Assembly (NCBI GenBank): GCA_026122235.1
Contig: JAOCZM010000249.1
Location: forward strand, 4,960,001 to 5,024,000
Reading direction: 5' to 3'
DNA length: 64,000 nt
DNA from: Vinca minor
Taxonomy: Eukaryota; Streptophyta; Magnoliopsida; Gentianales; Apocynaceae
The notes beneath the pieces are model-generated. The model worked only from the letters and a program-made list of their open reading frames with translations, searched no databases and had not been told where the DNA came from. A program made the position numbers and the translations under genes. The stretch's first letter is position 1, and each line of letters begins with the position of its first letter. Shown in pieces: positions 12,746-24,321 of the stretch.

Positions 12746-14270
12746 CGTTAGAAATAATCTAATATGAATTACACAATTATTATTATTTATTTTAAGAAAA
12801 CAATTATTATTGAGTGATTAGTACTTTAGTTGAATAATAATTAATGTAGGGATATTTTGAAATCTAAACTATATTCTAAAAGGCATGAGGATGAATTGTA
12901 TGAACAAAGAAAAAGCACGAGACGTGATATATAGCTCGACCTATCGAAAGGTTTTGTACTTGTATGGCTGAGAAATTAAGCTATTAGGACCATTCTTTTT
13001 TTGCTTATGAACATAACATATCATACATGGTTTGGTTTGAAGCTATATATATATAGCTTTGTTTCAAAGGTAAATGGTACTCCCAAACCAAAGGTTGTGA
13101 TAACATTCCATAAGCCTAAGGTTGCAAGTGATATATAAATAAAGCTATAACCAAAGGTTGGGCCAAATGTAGCATTGGAAATAATTATACATTAGTGGCA
13201 TGACTAAACTGCTTGTATTGTTAGGTGATCACATTACTTGCTTTCAACCTTAGGCTTTAATGTGTAATAATTTTGCATTAAAAATAAAAGTTAGGTGTAG
13301 GAACTCTCCTTCAAACCCTTGATCCTTTTGGGATGGGGGACGATATTTGTGCACTAGTTTTGAGTTTTGACTTCTCCTGCTTTATTGGAAATATATATAT
13401 ATATTTGACTCACCTTTGTTCGGTGGGAAATCATTTGACTCGCCTTTGTTCTTGCATAACCAAGAAAACAAGTATAGTCATAGACTATAAGAGGAAACAA
13501 CAAGAGGTTACGCTTGGTCAACAATTATTTTCCATGAATTATAGGATCTGGCCTTCAAAGTCGTAAGATTCAAGTTTCTAATTTGTCTTACAATATTTTC
13601 TTGTTCGTTTATTTTTATAAAAAGATAACTATTTATTTATATCACTTATTGTAATTGTGAAACTCATATATTAATAGCATACTCCTAGTTATTACTTTTA
13701 CAAATAATTTGTAACAAACCACGTTAAATTCAAAAAATTGGTACTTGAACAATTCGACCGACTATGAGATACCTCACCTTTAGTACAGAGTAATGGGATT
13801 TTTTTTCCTTCTAGGTAATGGAATTCTTTTTGCACGTGTATTGACAAGAAAACATCTAAAAGAAGTCAGAGAATAATTATAGTGTAAAAAATAAACTTTC
13901 AATTTCCTATCTTGTGAATCTACCCTCTCTTTCTATTACTAGTTGCATTGCGCGGAAGATTTTCCCAGTGATGCCCAACGAATTTTATAGAAAAAGTTGT
14001 ATACTTTAGGTTTCGAAGTTTATATGCTAAAGAATCAATTACAAATAGGAACGATAAAAATGACATCTAATTCTCCCATAAACAAAGACTTGTTTTTAAA
14101 GAAAATAAAAAAAAGAACACAGAAACAATGCCACAGTTATTGTCTTGGAGTCAGCAGCTTTCATAGGACCAGAAAATACAATTAACCACAAGGCCAAAAA
14201 TAATTATTCATAGTTTTTTTAACTCTCAGCAATGGCTTTCATTGTATGAAAACGTGTATGAAGGCATTTT

Positions 14271-17200
14271 TCATACAACAATATCAATAGAGTACTCTTC
14301 ATCCCCAACAACCAAGGAATAAGATCCTTCTTCTATAATCATCAAACCGTCTTCGTTCGCCCTGCTTAAGTGCTCACATGGGCTCACTGTGAATTCAATC
14401 TCAGCTCTAGCTCCTGCATTTAAGGTAACACTCTGGAACCCCACCAATTGTTTCATCGGAGTATCATCTCTATGTTTCTCCGGTTTAACAAACAACAAAA
14501 CCGGATGCTTTCCATCCATCTCCCCTGCATTTTCAACTCCTACAGTTGCCGAGTACTTTGCCTTCTCACATGACTCTGTGCCCATTTCAGAAACTGATAG
14601 ATATCGAATTCCAGTTGAGCTTTCAGTTGCTTGAACAGCTGAAAATCGGTTCAGGTAGACCGTTTTTTTAGTCACAGTACCAAAATTGTACTTGTAGGTT
14701 GAGTAGCTAAGACCATAACCAAATTGGAATACTTTTCTGCCTGTATAAAAGCGATATGTACGGCCTGGATATCCTGATGCAGGTCTCATCCTCATGTCTG
14801 TCATTGGGACTTTGATGAAATCTTTTGGATACCATGTCATCGGTAATCTTCCTCCTGTAAAGGATTCATAACAAGTGTTGAGCAGTATAATAAGAGTCAG
14901 AGTCAACAAGCTCAATCTGGACGGAACCTCCTGGATTATTCTCATCGAAGGTGGAGATACGAGTGCTCGATAAGAAAAAAAAACAGTAGAAGAAATATGC
15001 GAAGGTTTGTCACAAGTCAAATACAAATGAACCTCACCTGGATTATGATCCCCAAAAATGACTTGTGAGAGTGCAATTCCTCCAGCTTCGCCTGGATAAC
15101 CACCCCAGATAATGCTTCCTATTTTTCGATCATATTTTGCGAAAGAAACATCAACTGGTCCTCCACAAAGCAGGATTAGCACAACTGGTTTCTTTGCAGC
15201 CTTGGCAACAGCTGAAATGAGACTTTCTTGTTGACCAGGGAGAGATAAATCCTCCCGGTCATGGTCTTCCCTTTCTTGACTCTGATCCAACCCCATTACT
15301 AAAACAACGTAATCTGCTTTCTTAGCTATATTAACTGCATCGTTGATCGCAGCATAGGTACAATTCGCTGCATTACAACCTTGATGAAAAAAGGTATTTC
15401 TCACATAACTCTGAAGTGCTTTGGATATCGAAACAGATTTGCAAGGAGGGCCTTTATAGTTTCCGAGAAGTGAATCTGCATTATCGGCATTGGGGCCTAT
15501 AACAGCAAGAGACAGCGTTTTCTTGGAAAGAGGGAGGAGTCTGGCAGAGTTCTTGAGTAGAACAATTCCATTTCTTGCAGCATCAAGGGCAAGATCTTGA
15601 TGCTCTTTAGTACACACCTGGTTTGGACCAATGTTGCCGTAAATGTGATTCTTTGGATTTCCATTGAACAATCCTAATCTCATTCGGACAGAAAAGAGGT
15701 TGTGAAGGGCTCTGTCTATATCATGTTCTCCAACTTTCTTCTGGAGAAGAGCTGATTTTGTATAGTTCTTCATGTAGGAGCCACAGTTAACATCCATGCC
15801 TGCAGTCATTAGTTCAACAAAACTTTTATCACAACAGTATTTTCTCTCATTATCAAGAGGGAAAGAAAAAGATCTACGTTTTGATTTTTTACCAAACAAT
15901 AGTTGCATCCCTAATTTCATGGTTGAGTAAGGATATACCAGAGCCAAGTCAAGTCATGATTTGTACTCAATTCATGGAGTAGAAAATTATTCCAAAATTC
16001 AAAGTTCGAGATTGAAAATGTTAAAAAGTATAAGAACGTAAGATATACTTAATAAAAACTCATCTACGCTTGAGTATGTTCAAGATCAGGGGTGAATCCA
16101 AGAATTTCTGCTTTGAAGGAACGTAGTAAGTTTTTTAAAATGTCACCCCATCTGCCACTGAGTACAAATTTTACCGACATTTTGATATTCATTTATAAAC
16201 AAATTTCTTCTAAAGGGATAAATCAATCAAATAAAAAAAGTGAAATAACTAATCACAATTTGAACATTAGCATTTTAGAAATTTTAATTAATTAGTACTC
16301 AATTTTTTTTTAAAAGCAAATTAGTACTCAATCAACAGGCATGTTTTATTTTTTTAATTATATTGAAAGCCACAAACCAGAATTTGGGTAAGTGTGGCAA
16401 AGACAAAAGGATGAAAGTGGCTGGTAGAAAATAATTTGATGACCAAAATGGCTGTTAGAAAATAATTGGATGATCAAAATGGCTGCTCGTAAAACAGTTG
16501 GGGATGAAAGTGTCTGAAAAAAGTTAAAATGAATGAAAGTGGCTGTTTGAAAATAAATTGATGACCGAAAAAGTTCAAAAAAAAAAAAAGGATGAAATTG
16601 ACTGCGCGAAACTATGTTGATGAACCAAATGGCAATTAATCCTAGGAAGGAAGTACATTTCCTAGCCGCTACAGTGGACCAGTTGGAAAAGGATGTCTTA
16701 TCAACTTTGGGTTTTAGAGACTAGTCAGTAGTCATGTTCCTTTGGGCCCAGAAGCTATTTAATATTCCTGACATCTGGGCCCACTATGGATCCTCTTACC
16801 AAACCTGTGTCCAAAAAATTCTGATATGCAATAGGTTCATATAAACATTGTGTTCTAGAATAAATACGTTATTACAAAATTGTTTCTCTCTTTATTTTGT
16901 AATGATGTTTAATTTTAGACCCCATAATAAAATGAAATTGTTTCATATCAAAACCATTCATAAGAAATTCAAAGATATAGCTATAGTGATAGTGGAGATA
17001 AAGATAAAAAGTAGGATAAAAAAGGATTCCAAAGTTTCTTTTCCTTATATAGAGACCAACGTATTATTTGTTATATAGGATATTTCTAAGCTTTACTCCC
17101 AAGTTCTAAGATTGATTATGAAGTCAAAATAATTGCTCAATTGATAAATCACTTTTTACTAAATTAAAAGATTTTAGATATGATTACAGATACATGTCCA

Positions 17201-20200
17201 TCTCTTTTTTTCCATATCATGTAAAACAGTGTAGGATTTAATAATAATAAAAAAAAAGTTAGTCTTACCATCGCAAGTGGTTTGTTCGGGTGAGGATTAA
17301 AAAAAACCAATTTTTTCTTACTTAATAAGAAATTTTAGTTGGTTAAATCCTTAGTTTTTCGCTGAATAGTTAACACTTTAACCATCCTTACAAACTGAAC
17401 ATTTTTAAATTTAGTACTCTCTGTACATATTCTTCTTTCTTTGTACTTTATAAGAGAGTAACATTTCCGTTAAAACCAACAAAAAGAAAGAAAAAAAAAT
17501 TGAAAAAAAATACCTGCTTTTAGGACATCAGCAACTGCATCTTCTGGTACCCTTGCATATTTGTGATTATCATGAATGATTGAAACTGCATCACAGTCTG
17601 AAGTAATATACCTGAATCAATTAACAAAATCAAATCACATTCGAAAAAATAAACAGTAAAAAAAAGTAGGTTTTCTCAGATGGCTTACCCACGAAATCCC
17701 CATTGCTTACGAGCAGTTTCAGTCAAAAGATTGTAATCGGCACAATTTGGGATACCATTAACACGGTTGTAAGCACACATTATCCCACTGGCTTTGCCTT
17801 CTTGTATGCAGCTTTTAAATGGTGGCTGATATGTATCTGCCATATCTTGCTTGCTCACCTAAACATTCCCACATTCACTTAATAATAACATACATTTCCA
17901 AATATTTTCCATCCAAATGTATATTATGTTTAATGATTTTTTTTCTGGTATCGACCATATGGCTCAGATTTATTCATATTAGTAAACAAAAATTCTCTCT
18001 CTTAATGAGAATAAATCTGGATCAGATGGTGTAATGTATTATAGTCCATATCAGTATATTAACAATGTTTAATTGCTAATTGTCTATAGCTCAGATGTTT
18101 ACCCAAATAGCCACCTACTTACTTTTATTTATTTATTTTAATTGGTTAGATATAGTAAGGTGAAATTATAGTTCTACAAGATTTTATATTCGATACCTAT
18201 TTCTTTCTTAGGTACATTAATTGCTTGCACCGACAAATAGTAAGATTTACACTATAGTTTCCTTCCAGCATGTATTTGAATATTCTGGTTCAACAAACTT
18301 TCTATGTCCCAGAACGTTTGCCCCTTTCTTACTTTTCTTTCATCCCACAATACTGGATGCTATCCCAAAATACTGATTGCATTTGTAACATCTAAGAAAT
18401 TTTTTGCTTAAAAAAAAAAACATTTTGATGAACTTTTTCCAGTCTTATCCTTCCTTTCAACTACTATACCACTTTTTTTTTTTTTTTTAGTCTCACCAGA
18501 GGAGGAGGACCGAGGACCGCCCTACGAAAGGAGTATTTATTTGTCCCTATCATTGGGAAGAGGTGTCGAAGCCTCGACCTCACGGTTGTAGGCAGGCTAT
18601 AACTCCACTGCACTATGGACCTCTTGACTGTATACCACTCTTTATATACTAATAAAGTAGTTTTACTCTGATTCCAAAACTGATTTTTAACTTTATCAAT
18701 GAGTTTCCGAGAGGACATAATAGTCTCTCTATTTTTTCCTTTGGATCTCAATGATTTAAATAAAATGAGATAAGAATGAAACAAATATTTTAAGACAATG
18801 ATGCGTTAGCAGCATTCACGGACATGTAACACAAAATCCCATAAAGGCCGGTAGCATGGGACATAGATTTCATTTTTTTAGAGTGATCAAATCGGACAAG
18901 GTTCCCCCCATCTCGAAATCAAAACTTAAAAATGCATTTTTTTCTCCTAATGTTTTTTCTTTAGAAGCCCACTAAACTTTAGTACAATAACGATAATATA
19001 ATCTATTAAATCCCTATTGAAATAATATTTCTCCTATACTGTCACGTTTGTTCACGAAATTTTATCCTAAAATCAAAGTCAAGAAAGAGACATTAGAGAA
19101 GATAAACTCAATAACCATTTTAACTTATTTGCACATTATCATGCATCTTTCATTTAGGATTCAGAGTATTTATGTGCATTAATATTAAATTGTAATAATT
19201 GCAAGAATAAATTAAATAATGAACATAATGAATGGCTAAAATAATAGACATTATATCGGTGAATAATAATCAAAAAAGACTTACACGAGCATCGAAGCTA
19301 TATCTGTCGACTGCTTTCCAGCGGTCCAAATCATAGGCAGTGAAATGTTTACAACAAGCCGAAGCTTGAAGATGACCATTCCTTAACTTCCCACCTTCGA
19401 AACTGTCTCCTTGAATGCCTCTAACGTATGAAACTGCATATTTTCCTGTGACCAATGGATCTTCTCCAGGTGTTTCTTGACCTCTCCCCCATCTTGGATC
19501 CCTAAATATGTTTATGTTTGGCGCCCAAAATGTCATCCCATTTGCTTGCCCTTCATTGTACACTGCTCTTGCCTCATTCCCAATCACCTTCATTACGTTC
19601 ATACATAAATTACTACTCCAATCCGTTTTTTTTATTATTATTGTCTGATATTTATTTTTCACACCATACTATAAATAATATCATTGAAATTGTTAACTAA
19701 AACAGTTTAGTATAGTACTCCCTCTAATAGTACTCATTCCATGTACTTTAGATAGATTAAAATATGGGCACAGAGAGACAAGAGAACGTTTTACTTTTAT
19801 ATTTTCAAATAATTTAATTTTATCTAAACACTCACCATCCGGAGAGAAATTAAAGGGCTAAAAAAGTCTTTATTGTGAAACGAATATTAAAGTGATAGGC
19901 TCATATTCTAAAATATCTCAAAAATAAATGCAACACGCGATAATTATGAAAGTGTTACATTCAAGCAAATGTAAATTTACATGACAATAAAATCTTTGCA
20001 TAAATTAATCATTTTCTCTCTCTTCTTTGTATTAAATAAGGGCAACGTTGAAAAGTAATCCATCATTGAAAATGCCAAAAACAATTAAAATTGGATAAGA
20101 AAAAAAGTCATTTTAAGAGCTGAGATAATTAATTTAAAACGGATAGAATAGATATTTGTAAAAAAAAATAAATAAATAATCAGATTTGTACATATTAAAA

Positions 20201-20807
20201 AACAGAGTAGTACAAAAAAGATAGAGTCGAACTTATTTAGCGAAAAATCAATTCAAATTCAGACTGAATCTGGATTAATACTAAAAATCAAAATATCAAG
20301 CACTCTAACCAAAATAAATAAAAAAAGAAAAAGTAGTGGGAACATAATGGAGGGAAGGGGGAAGTCTGGTTGGGGAATGAACTGAAAAAAATTAAAGAGA
20401 CTTACAGAACCAATGCGATACCAGAGATGGTTATCAAAGGAAGAAGCAGTGAGAATAACTTGAGGGAAGCTAGTAGCTGATTTAATTATACCATTAAACT
20501 GAATACCAAATCCGGCATCAGCAACGCCGTGCAAAGCCTCCGACCACCACTCATATGCCGGAATACCTAGGCGGGGGATTCCTGGAGCGGTATTAACAAG
20601 CTGAGAGATCTTTTCATCGATTGTTAATCTCGAGACGAGGTCCTGAACTCGTTGGTGAATGGGGGAAGTAAGTTGGCAGAATGGAAATGATTTTGATTGT
20701 GGGTTTGATGGATTACATGAGAATGGTGGCTCTGATGAGCTTCCTAATCGGAGAATTGTTGTGAGGAAGACTAGATTTAGGAGAGGTATTTTGCCATTAA
20801 GGCTCAT
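14271..20807 (-). CDS. Beta-D-xylosidase, glycoside hydrolase family 3
   Basis: Secreted GH3 enzyme expected to release xylose (and in some members arabinose) from xylan-type wall polymers in the apoplast. Six exons join in frame: 20807-20406, 19587-19285, 17858-17689, 17611-17514, 15799-15038 and 14854-14271. The product has 772 residues, the usual length of the plant BXL family. An N-terminal signal peptide (about 25 residues, NLVFLTTILRLGSSS) precedes the catalytic domain, which shows EALHGV, DPRWGRGQETPGEDP, a CKHF motif and the nucleophile motif ITSDCDAV (Asp about 297). The GH3 C-terminal domain (NGIVLLKN, AVIGPNADN, GYPGEAGG, RLPMTWYP) and a fibronectin III-like end follow. No disabling change was seen. 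Introns 1, 2 and 4 are long (818, 1426 and 1714 bp); intron 2 holds a SINE and intron 4 a minisatellite. Xylosidase versus arabinofuranosidase preference cannot be told. Confidence 0.95.
16410..16640. repeat. Degenerate minisatellite in beta-xylosidase intron 4
   Basis: Seven to eight head-to-tail units of about 28-33 bp, built on a GATGA(C)CAAAATGGCTG core followed by a GAAAATAATT-type half. Units are diverged and differ by small indels, so this is an old array. It is not coding. Confidence 0.75.
18474..18630 (-). mobile_element. SINE, family B, with 9-bp TSD
   Basis: Read on the minus strand it starts GTCAAGAGGTCCATAGTGCA (box A region), carries GAGGTCGAGGCTTCGACACC (box B region) and ends in an A run of about 18. 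TATACCACT is duplicated at 18465-18473 and 18631-18639. It lies in intron 2 of the beta-xylosidase gene, in the same orientation as the gene. Confidence 0.85.
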
Positions 20808-20980
20808 TGCTGGAGGAGATGGTTGAGAGAAGAGAAGGAAGTGAAGTGAAGTGTAGTTAGCACTCTGAAAAAGGCTAATGACAGAAGGTATAAGGAAGGA
20901 AGGAAGGAGGTGATAAATGTAATGACGAAATTACCCCTGGTTAAGTATAGTACATGATCAGAGAAACACAACCGATAAGC

Positions 20981-20990
20981 CTTTAAATAG
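20981..20990 (-). promoter_or_regulatory. TATA-like box of the beta-xylosidase gene
   Basis: The minus strand reads CTATTTAAAG about 175 bp upstream of the ATG at 20807, a plausible TATA position leaving a 5'UTR of about 140 bases. Consensus and position only. Confidence 0.4.
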
Positions 20991-22163
20991 GTACAAGTTA
21001 CCCTGGATTTTTTGGACAATATTCTGTTGCTAAAATCATTTTGATAAATTGTCTAAATTGGAAATAATTAATGGTGTTATTGTAATTAATCCGTTGACTA
21101 TTTTAAAAATTCAAAAATATATTTTAGATTTTAGACAATCTTAGCCAATTAGTTTTAGCCAAAAAACATTTTCCAAATTTTTTTGTATCATTTGATAAAT
21201 GAAACAATTTATAAATATTCTAAAATCTTATTCAATCAATCCGTAAAAATTATCTTCAAATGTATAATTTTAATTGATAGAGGGTTTAAATTTATTTTTC
21301 TACTCAAATGGTATTAATGTAACAATATTTTTTTTTCCTTTTTAACTTTTTAAAATTTAATCTGCAGCATTAAAGAAATTAAATGAATCACTATCACATA
21401 AATCATCCAATTTAAAAGTGTCACCCTATAATTGCACTTCAAGTCTAATTAAACCTCGAACAACTAGCTAATTCAAAGTTAGATGTGCCACTACCAACTA
21501 GCCATTTTTAACCTCAACATTAGATTTTTAATTTTGATTTTTAACTCGTTTACTATTATTCTTTGAAGTTTCCAATTTTTTCGTCATTTCCTTCCAATAT
21601 GTTATCTTCTTGGGGGTAAATCCCTTATATCAGCAAGGGGTGAATAATATTAATTTGAGTTTTATCCAATTCCTATTCAAAAATTCTAGTAGCAAATCAT
21701 TTTCTTATATACATAACCAATTTTTAAGAGCTAAAAAAAAAAACTAAAAAAATTCAGAAAAAAGAGGAGAGAAACCTGGGATTGTTTTCCCCTAAAATTC
21801 TAACCTAATCCAAACTTCTTTCATCCTCCTCCTTCTTCTGTACCCGATACCCCAACCATTCTTCCCATTCGATTTCAGCCGCCGCTACCACTACTGCTAC
21901 AGCTCCTCCTCTCACCTCGTTATCCGCCACTGCACTCCACTTACCGCCGCTACCCCTTCCATTTCTCTTTCTAACTCACCGCACGACACCCCACCCCCTG
22001 CTTCCCTTTACTCGGGAGTTTGACAAAGTTTTACTGACAAAGCAGAATTAAACTTCCTCCAAAATCCTCTATTTGTTTTTCCTATATCCACCAATGCCAT
22101 TTGAGTCTCATTAGAGAAGCTCCCATAGCTAATTAACTAGCTTTAAGAATTGAAAATTACATA
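20991..22163. other. Intergenic region between divergent beta-xylosidase and mTERF genes
   Basis: No coding region is seen. The two genes point away from each other, so both promoters lie here. The region includes a repeat copy ending at 21705 (listed separately) and a diverged related stretch near 21005-21175. From about 21820 to 22160 it is C/T-rich, which suits the mTERF 5'UTR. Confidence 0.55.
21600..21705 (-). repeat. Short interspersed repeat (GGGATTCACCC family), copy 1
   Basis: On the minus strand it starts GAAAATGATTTGCTACTAGA, passes through CAAATTAATATTATTCACCCC and ends near TATAAGGGATTTACCC. The same block order occurs at about 28070-28200 (-) and 34245-34410 (+). Ends and TSD are not resolved. 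It is probably a nonautonomous DNA element. Confidence 0.5.
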
Positions 22164-23339
22164 ATGCTTTCTAGGCTATGGGTTTCAAACGCCGGCATTC
22201 ATCGGCGACTTCTTCTATTCCAACCTCTTCATCACTACTCCATAACCACAGCAGCAGATGGGAAACCACCACCACCACCACCGGAGAACCATTTCTTGGT
22301 GGAATTTCTCATCAAGTCTGTCGACTTTTCCCAAAAAGAAGCACTCAACACCACAAAAAAGGTAACTCTTTTTAAATCCACCAGAAACGACCCCAATTTG
22401 GTTCTCAATTACTTCCAGACATTAGGTTTAAGCAAAACACAGATCAAAATCCTGTTTTCCTCACGCCCCACTTTGCTCACATCCAATGTAGGCAAAACCC
22501 TTAAGCCTAGAGTCCAAATTCTTCAAGAATATGGCATACACGGACTTGAATTCATCAAGGTTCTTATGAATCTTAAGTCCCTTCTGGATTCTGGGCCAAT
22601 TCGACCTCGTCTTGAATATCTTAGGAATTTGTTGGGCAGCTATGAAAATACGGTTAAGGCTATAAAGAGATATATTTCTCTAATCAGTGCTAATGGACCT
22701 AATGAAATTGCAAGATTTGTTTCATCCTTGCAGAAGATTGGTTTTTCTGATGTGGATGTGTCCCGTTTAATAGTTTTAAGGCCAAGGTTGATCAGGGTAG
22801 ATCCTCAGAGGCTGGAGGAAATTGCGAGCTTATTGGAAAATGATATTGGGATTTCTCGCGAATCCAAAATGTTTTACCATGGAATTACCGCGCTTTCTTC
22901 GTTTAATAAGTCAACAATCGCAAAGAAATTCGGGTTTTTCAGGGATCTTGGTTGTTCGGATGAGACAATCCGTGGAATGATCAAATTATTCCCTTATGTT
23001 TTAAACTGTTCAGAGGAAAGAATTAGGAAATCTTGGAACTTTGTGGTGAATGAACTTGGATATCCGCCTGATTACTTGGCTTCTCATCCTGTAATTTTAA
23101 ATTTCAGCATTGAGAAAAGGGTTAAACCAAGAACTGAAGTTCTGAAGATTCTGAATGAGAAGAAGTTGCGAAAGAGGAAAGCGGGTCTCTATAATGTATT
23201 GTGCATTTCTGAATCAGATTTTGTCAATGCGTTTCTTTTGCCCCACAAGAATGAGATACCTGATGTACTCAACTCTTACTTCAAAATTGTTGGAACTAAG
23301 GAGACTGGTATATTGAATGGTAGGAAGATCGCCTTATAA
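22164..23339 (+). CDS. mTERF-family organelle gene-expression factor
   Basis: A single-exon 391-residue protein of the mitochondrial transcription termination factor (mTERF) family. These bind nucleic acid and act in transcription termination, initiation or intron splicing in mitochondria or plastids. The first 35-40 residues are Arg/Ser/Leu-rich with few acids (MLSRLWVSNAGIHRRLLL), as in an organelle transit peptide. A proline run (PPPPPP) follows. The remainder is a chain of mTERF helices: LSKTQIKILFSSRPTLL, IGFSDVDVSRLIVLRPRLI, LGCSDETIRGMIKLFPYVL and LGYPPDYLASHPVILNFSIE, each a roughly 35-residue repeat with the typical proline. The intronless structure and length match the large eudicot mTERF subfamily. 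Target organelle and RNA or DNA site are unknown. The next ATG, within the same frame, would remove the transit peptide, so the first is preferred. Confidence 0.93.
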   Translation: MLSRLWVSNAGIHRRLLLFQPLHHYSITTAADGKPPPPPPENHFLVEFLIKSVDFSQKEALNTTKKVTLFKSTRNDPNLVLNYFQTLGLSKTQIKILFSSRPTLLTSNVGKTLKPRVQILQEYGIHGLEFIKVLMNLKSLLDSGPIRPRLEYLRNLLGSYENTVKAIKRYISLISANGPNEIARFVSSLQKIGFSDVDVSRLIVLRPRLIRVDPQRLEEIASLLENDIGISRESKMFYHGITALSSFNKSTIAKKFGFFRDLGCSDETIRGMIKLFPYVLNCSEERIRKSWNFVVNELGYPPDYLASHPVILNFSIEKRVKPRTEVLKILNEKKLRKRKAGLYNVLCISESDFVNAFLLPHKNEIPDVLNSYFKIVGTKETGILNGRKIAL

Positions 23340-24175
23340 TGTGCTGCATTCGGAGGGTGCAATTCATTTCTTATGGTAAATAAACTTGTTCAGTGAGTGT
23401 AGATTTTCTTGTAAAATCACGTGCTCTATATAATGTTTTGTGCTTCAAATTTTGTAAACAAAATGGCTCAAATCTAGACTTACAAGCAAAATTAACAAAT
23501 CTTGCCAACTCAATCGATCGACTTTGGCTCCAGTGCGGAAGGGGTAATTCTCCACGTCCGGAATTTCTCTTGTCCGTTGGAATTTCTTATGGTAACTCAA
23601 ATTGTATATACTGAAAAAAAACTGTTCCGCATAGTATCCGACTGCAATCGATCCAGATTGGCTCATGGACCAATGCCTTTTTGAGTAGCAGGCCCTGTGT
23701 GTGGTACTAATTCATAGCTTTTTTTTTTTTTTTTTTGATGAAATGTACTAATTCATAGCTGTGTGTGGTACTACAAACAGTCCATGTTTGTGGTTGATGT
23801 TGTATACTGCTCTTAATGGGGTTTTGTTGGTTGACTAGCCGTTGATTTTATTTTTCAACAAATCGTTGCATCGCCAAAATTTCAGATTAATTGATCTAAG
23901 AATTACTTTTGAGATTTAACTGATATTCGTTAACGATCCACGATTAATTTAGTTCAATCCTATAATTATACTCCTTTCGGGGCATAATTTTTAACCAAGT
24001 TTTTTTCCTTTATAAGGTTCAAACTCAAGATCTTGTTTAAGGGAATCAAACTTCTTCCACTTGAGTCAGCCAAATGTTTGGGTTGTTTAATTGAATTTGA
24101 TTATATTATTTCCATTTGTAAATTGAATAAATTTCAATTGCCAATTCAATTTTCGCTACATGTCATAACAATCCT
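23340..24175. other. Intergenic region between mTERF and the GH5 gene
   Basis: No supported gene. The first part is presumably mTERF 3'UTR. A 25-bp poly(T)-bearing insertion with TSD is at 23720-23744. Around 23955-24075 there is a stretch with GGTTCAAACTC and a T-rich flank that looks like a worn retroposon but has no clear ends. Confidence 0.5.
23720..23744 (-). mobile_element. 25-bp poly(A) retroinsertion with 16-bp TSD
   Basis: The sequence GTACTAATTCATAGCT occurs at 23704-23719 and again at 23745-23760. Between them are only 17 T and GATGAAAT. On the minus strand this is ATTTCATC plus a poly(A) tail, the smallest possible 5'-truncated product of target-primed reverse transcription. The 16-bp perfect TSD indicates a recent event. 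Confidence 0.8.
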
Positions 24176-24184
24176 TATATAAAA
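24176..24184 (+). promoter_or_regulatory. TATA-like box of the GH5 gene
   Basis: TATATAAAA about 140 bp upstream of the ATG at 24322. A (TA)n run at 24262-24283 would then lie in the 5'UTR. Confidence 0.45.
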
Positions 24185-24321
24185 GAATGGAGGAGTATAA
24201 ATTACGCACTTACCATTATAAAACTAATCTTCTTGAAGACAAAAAATAGCTCGTGATTTCTGTATATATATATATATATATACATGATTTCATGCTAAGT
24301 TTCTTGACAAGTAGGGAAAAT

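Larger units (their letters stand above)
10161..14270. other. Gene-free intergenic region with MITEs and a SINE
   Basis: No frame longer than about 77 codons is open, and none resembles a known protein. The stretch holds the elements listed separately (10639-10888, 11958-12390, 12600-12745). The remainder, notably 12760-14270, is unassigned A/T-rich DNA. It includes the shared flank between the helicase promoter and the 3' end of the beta-xylosidase gene. Confidence 0.6.
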
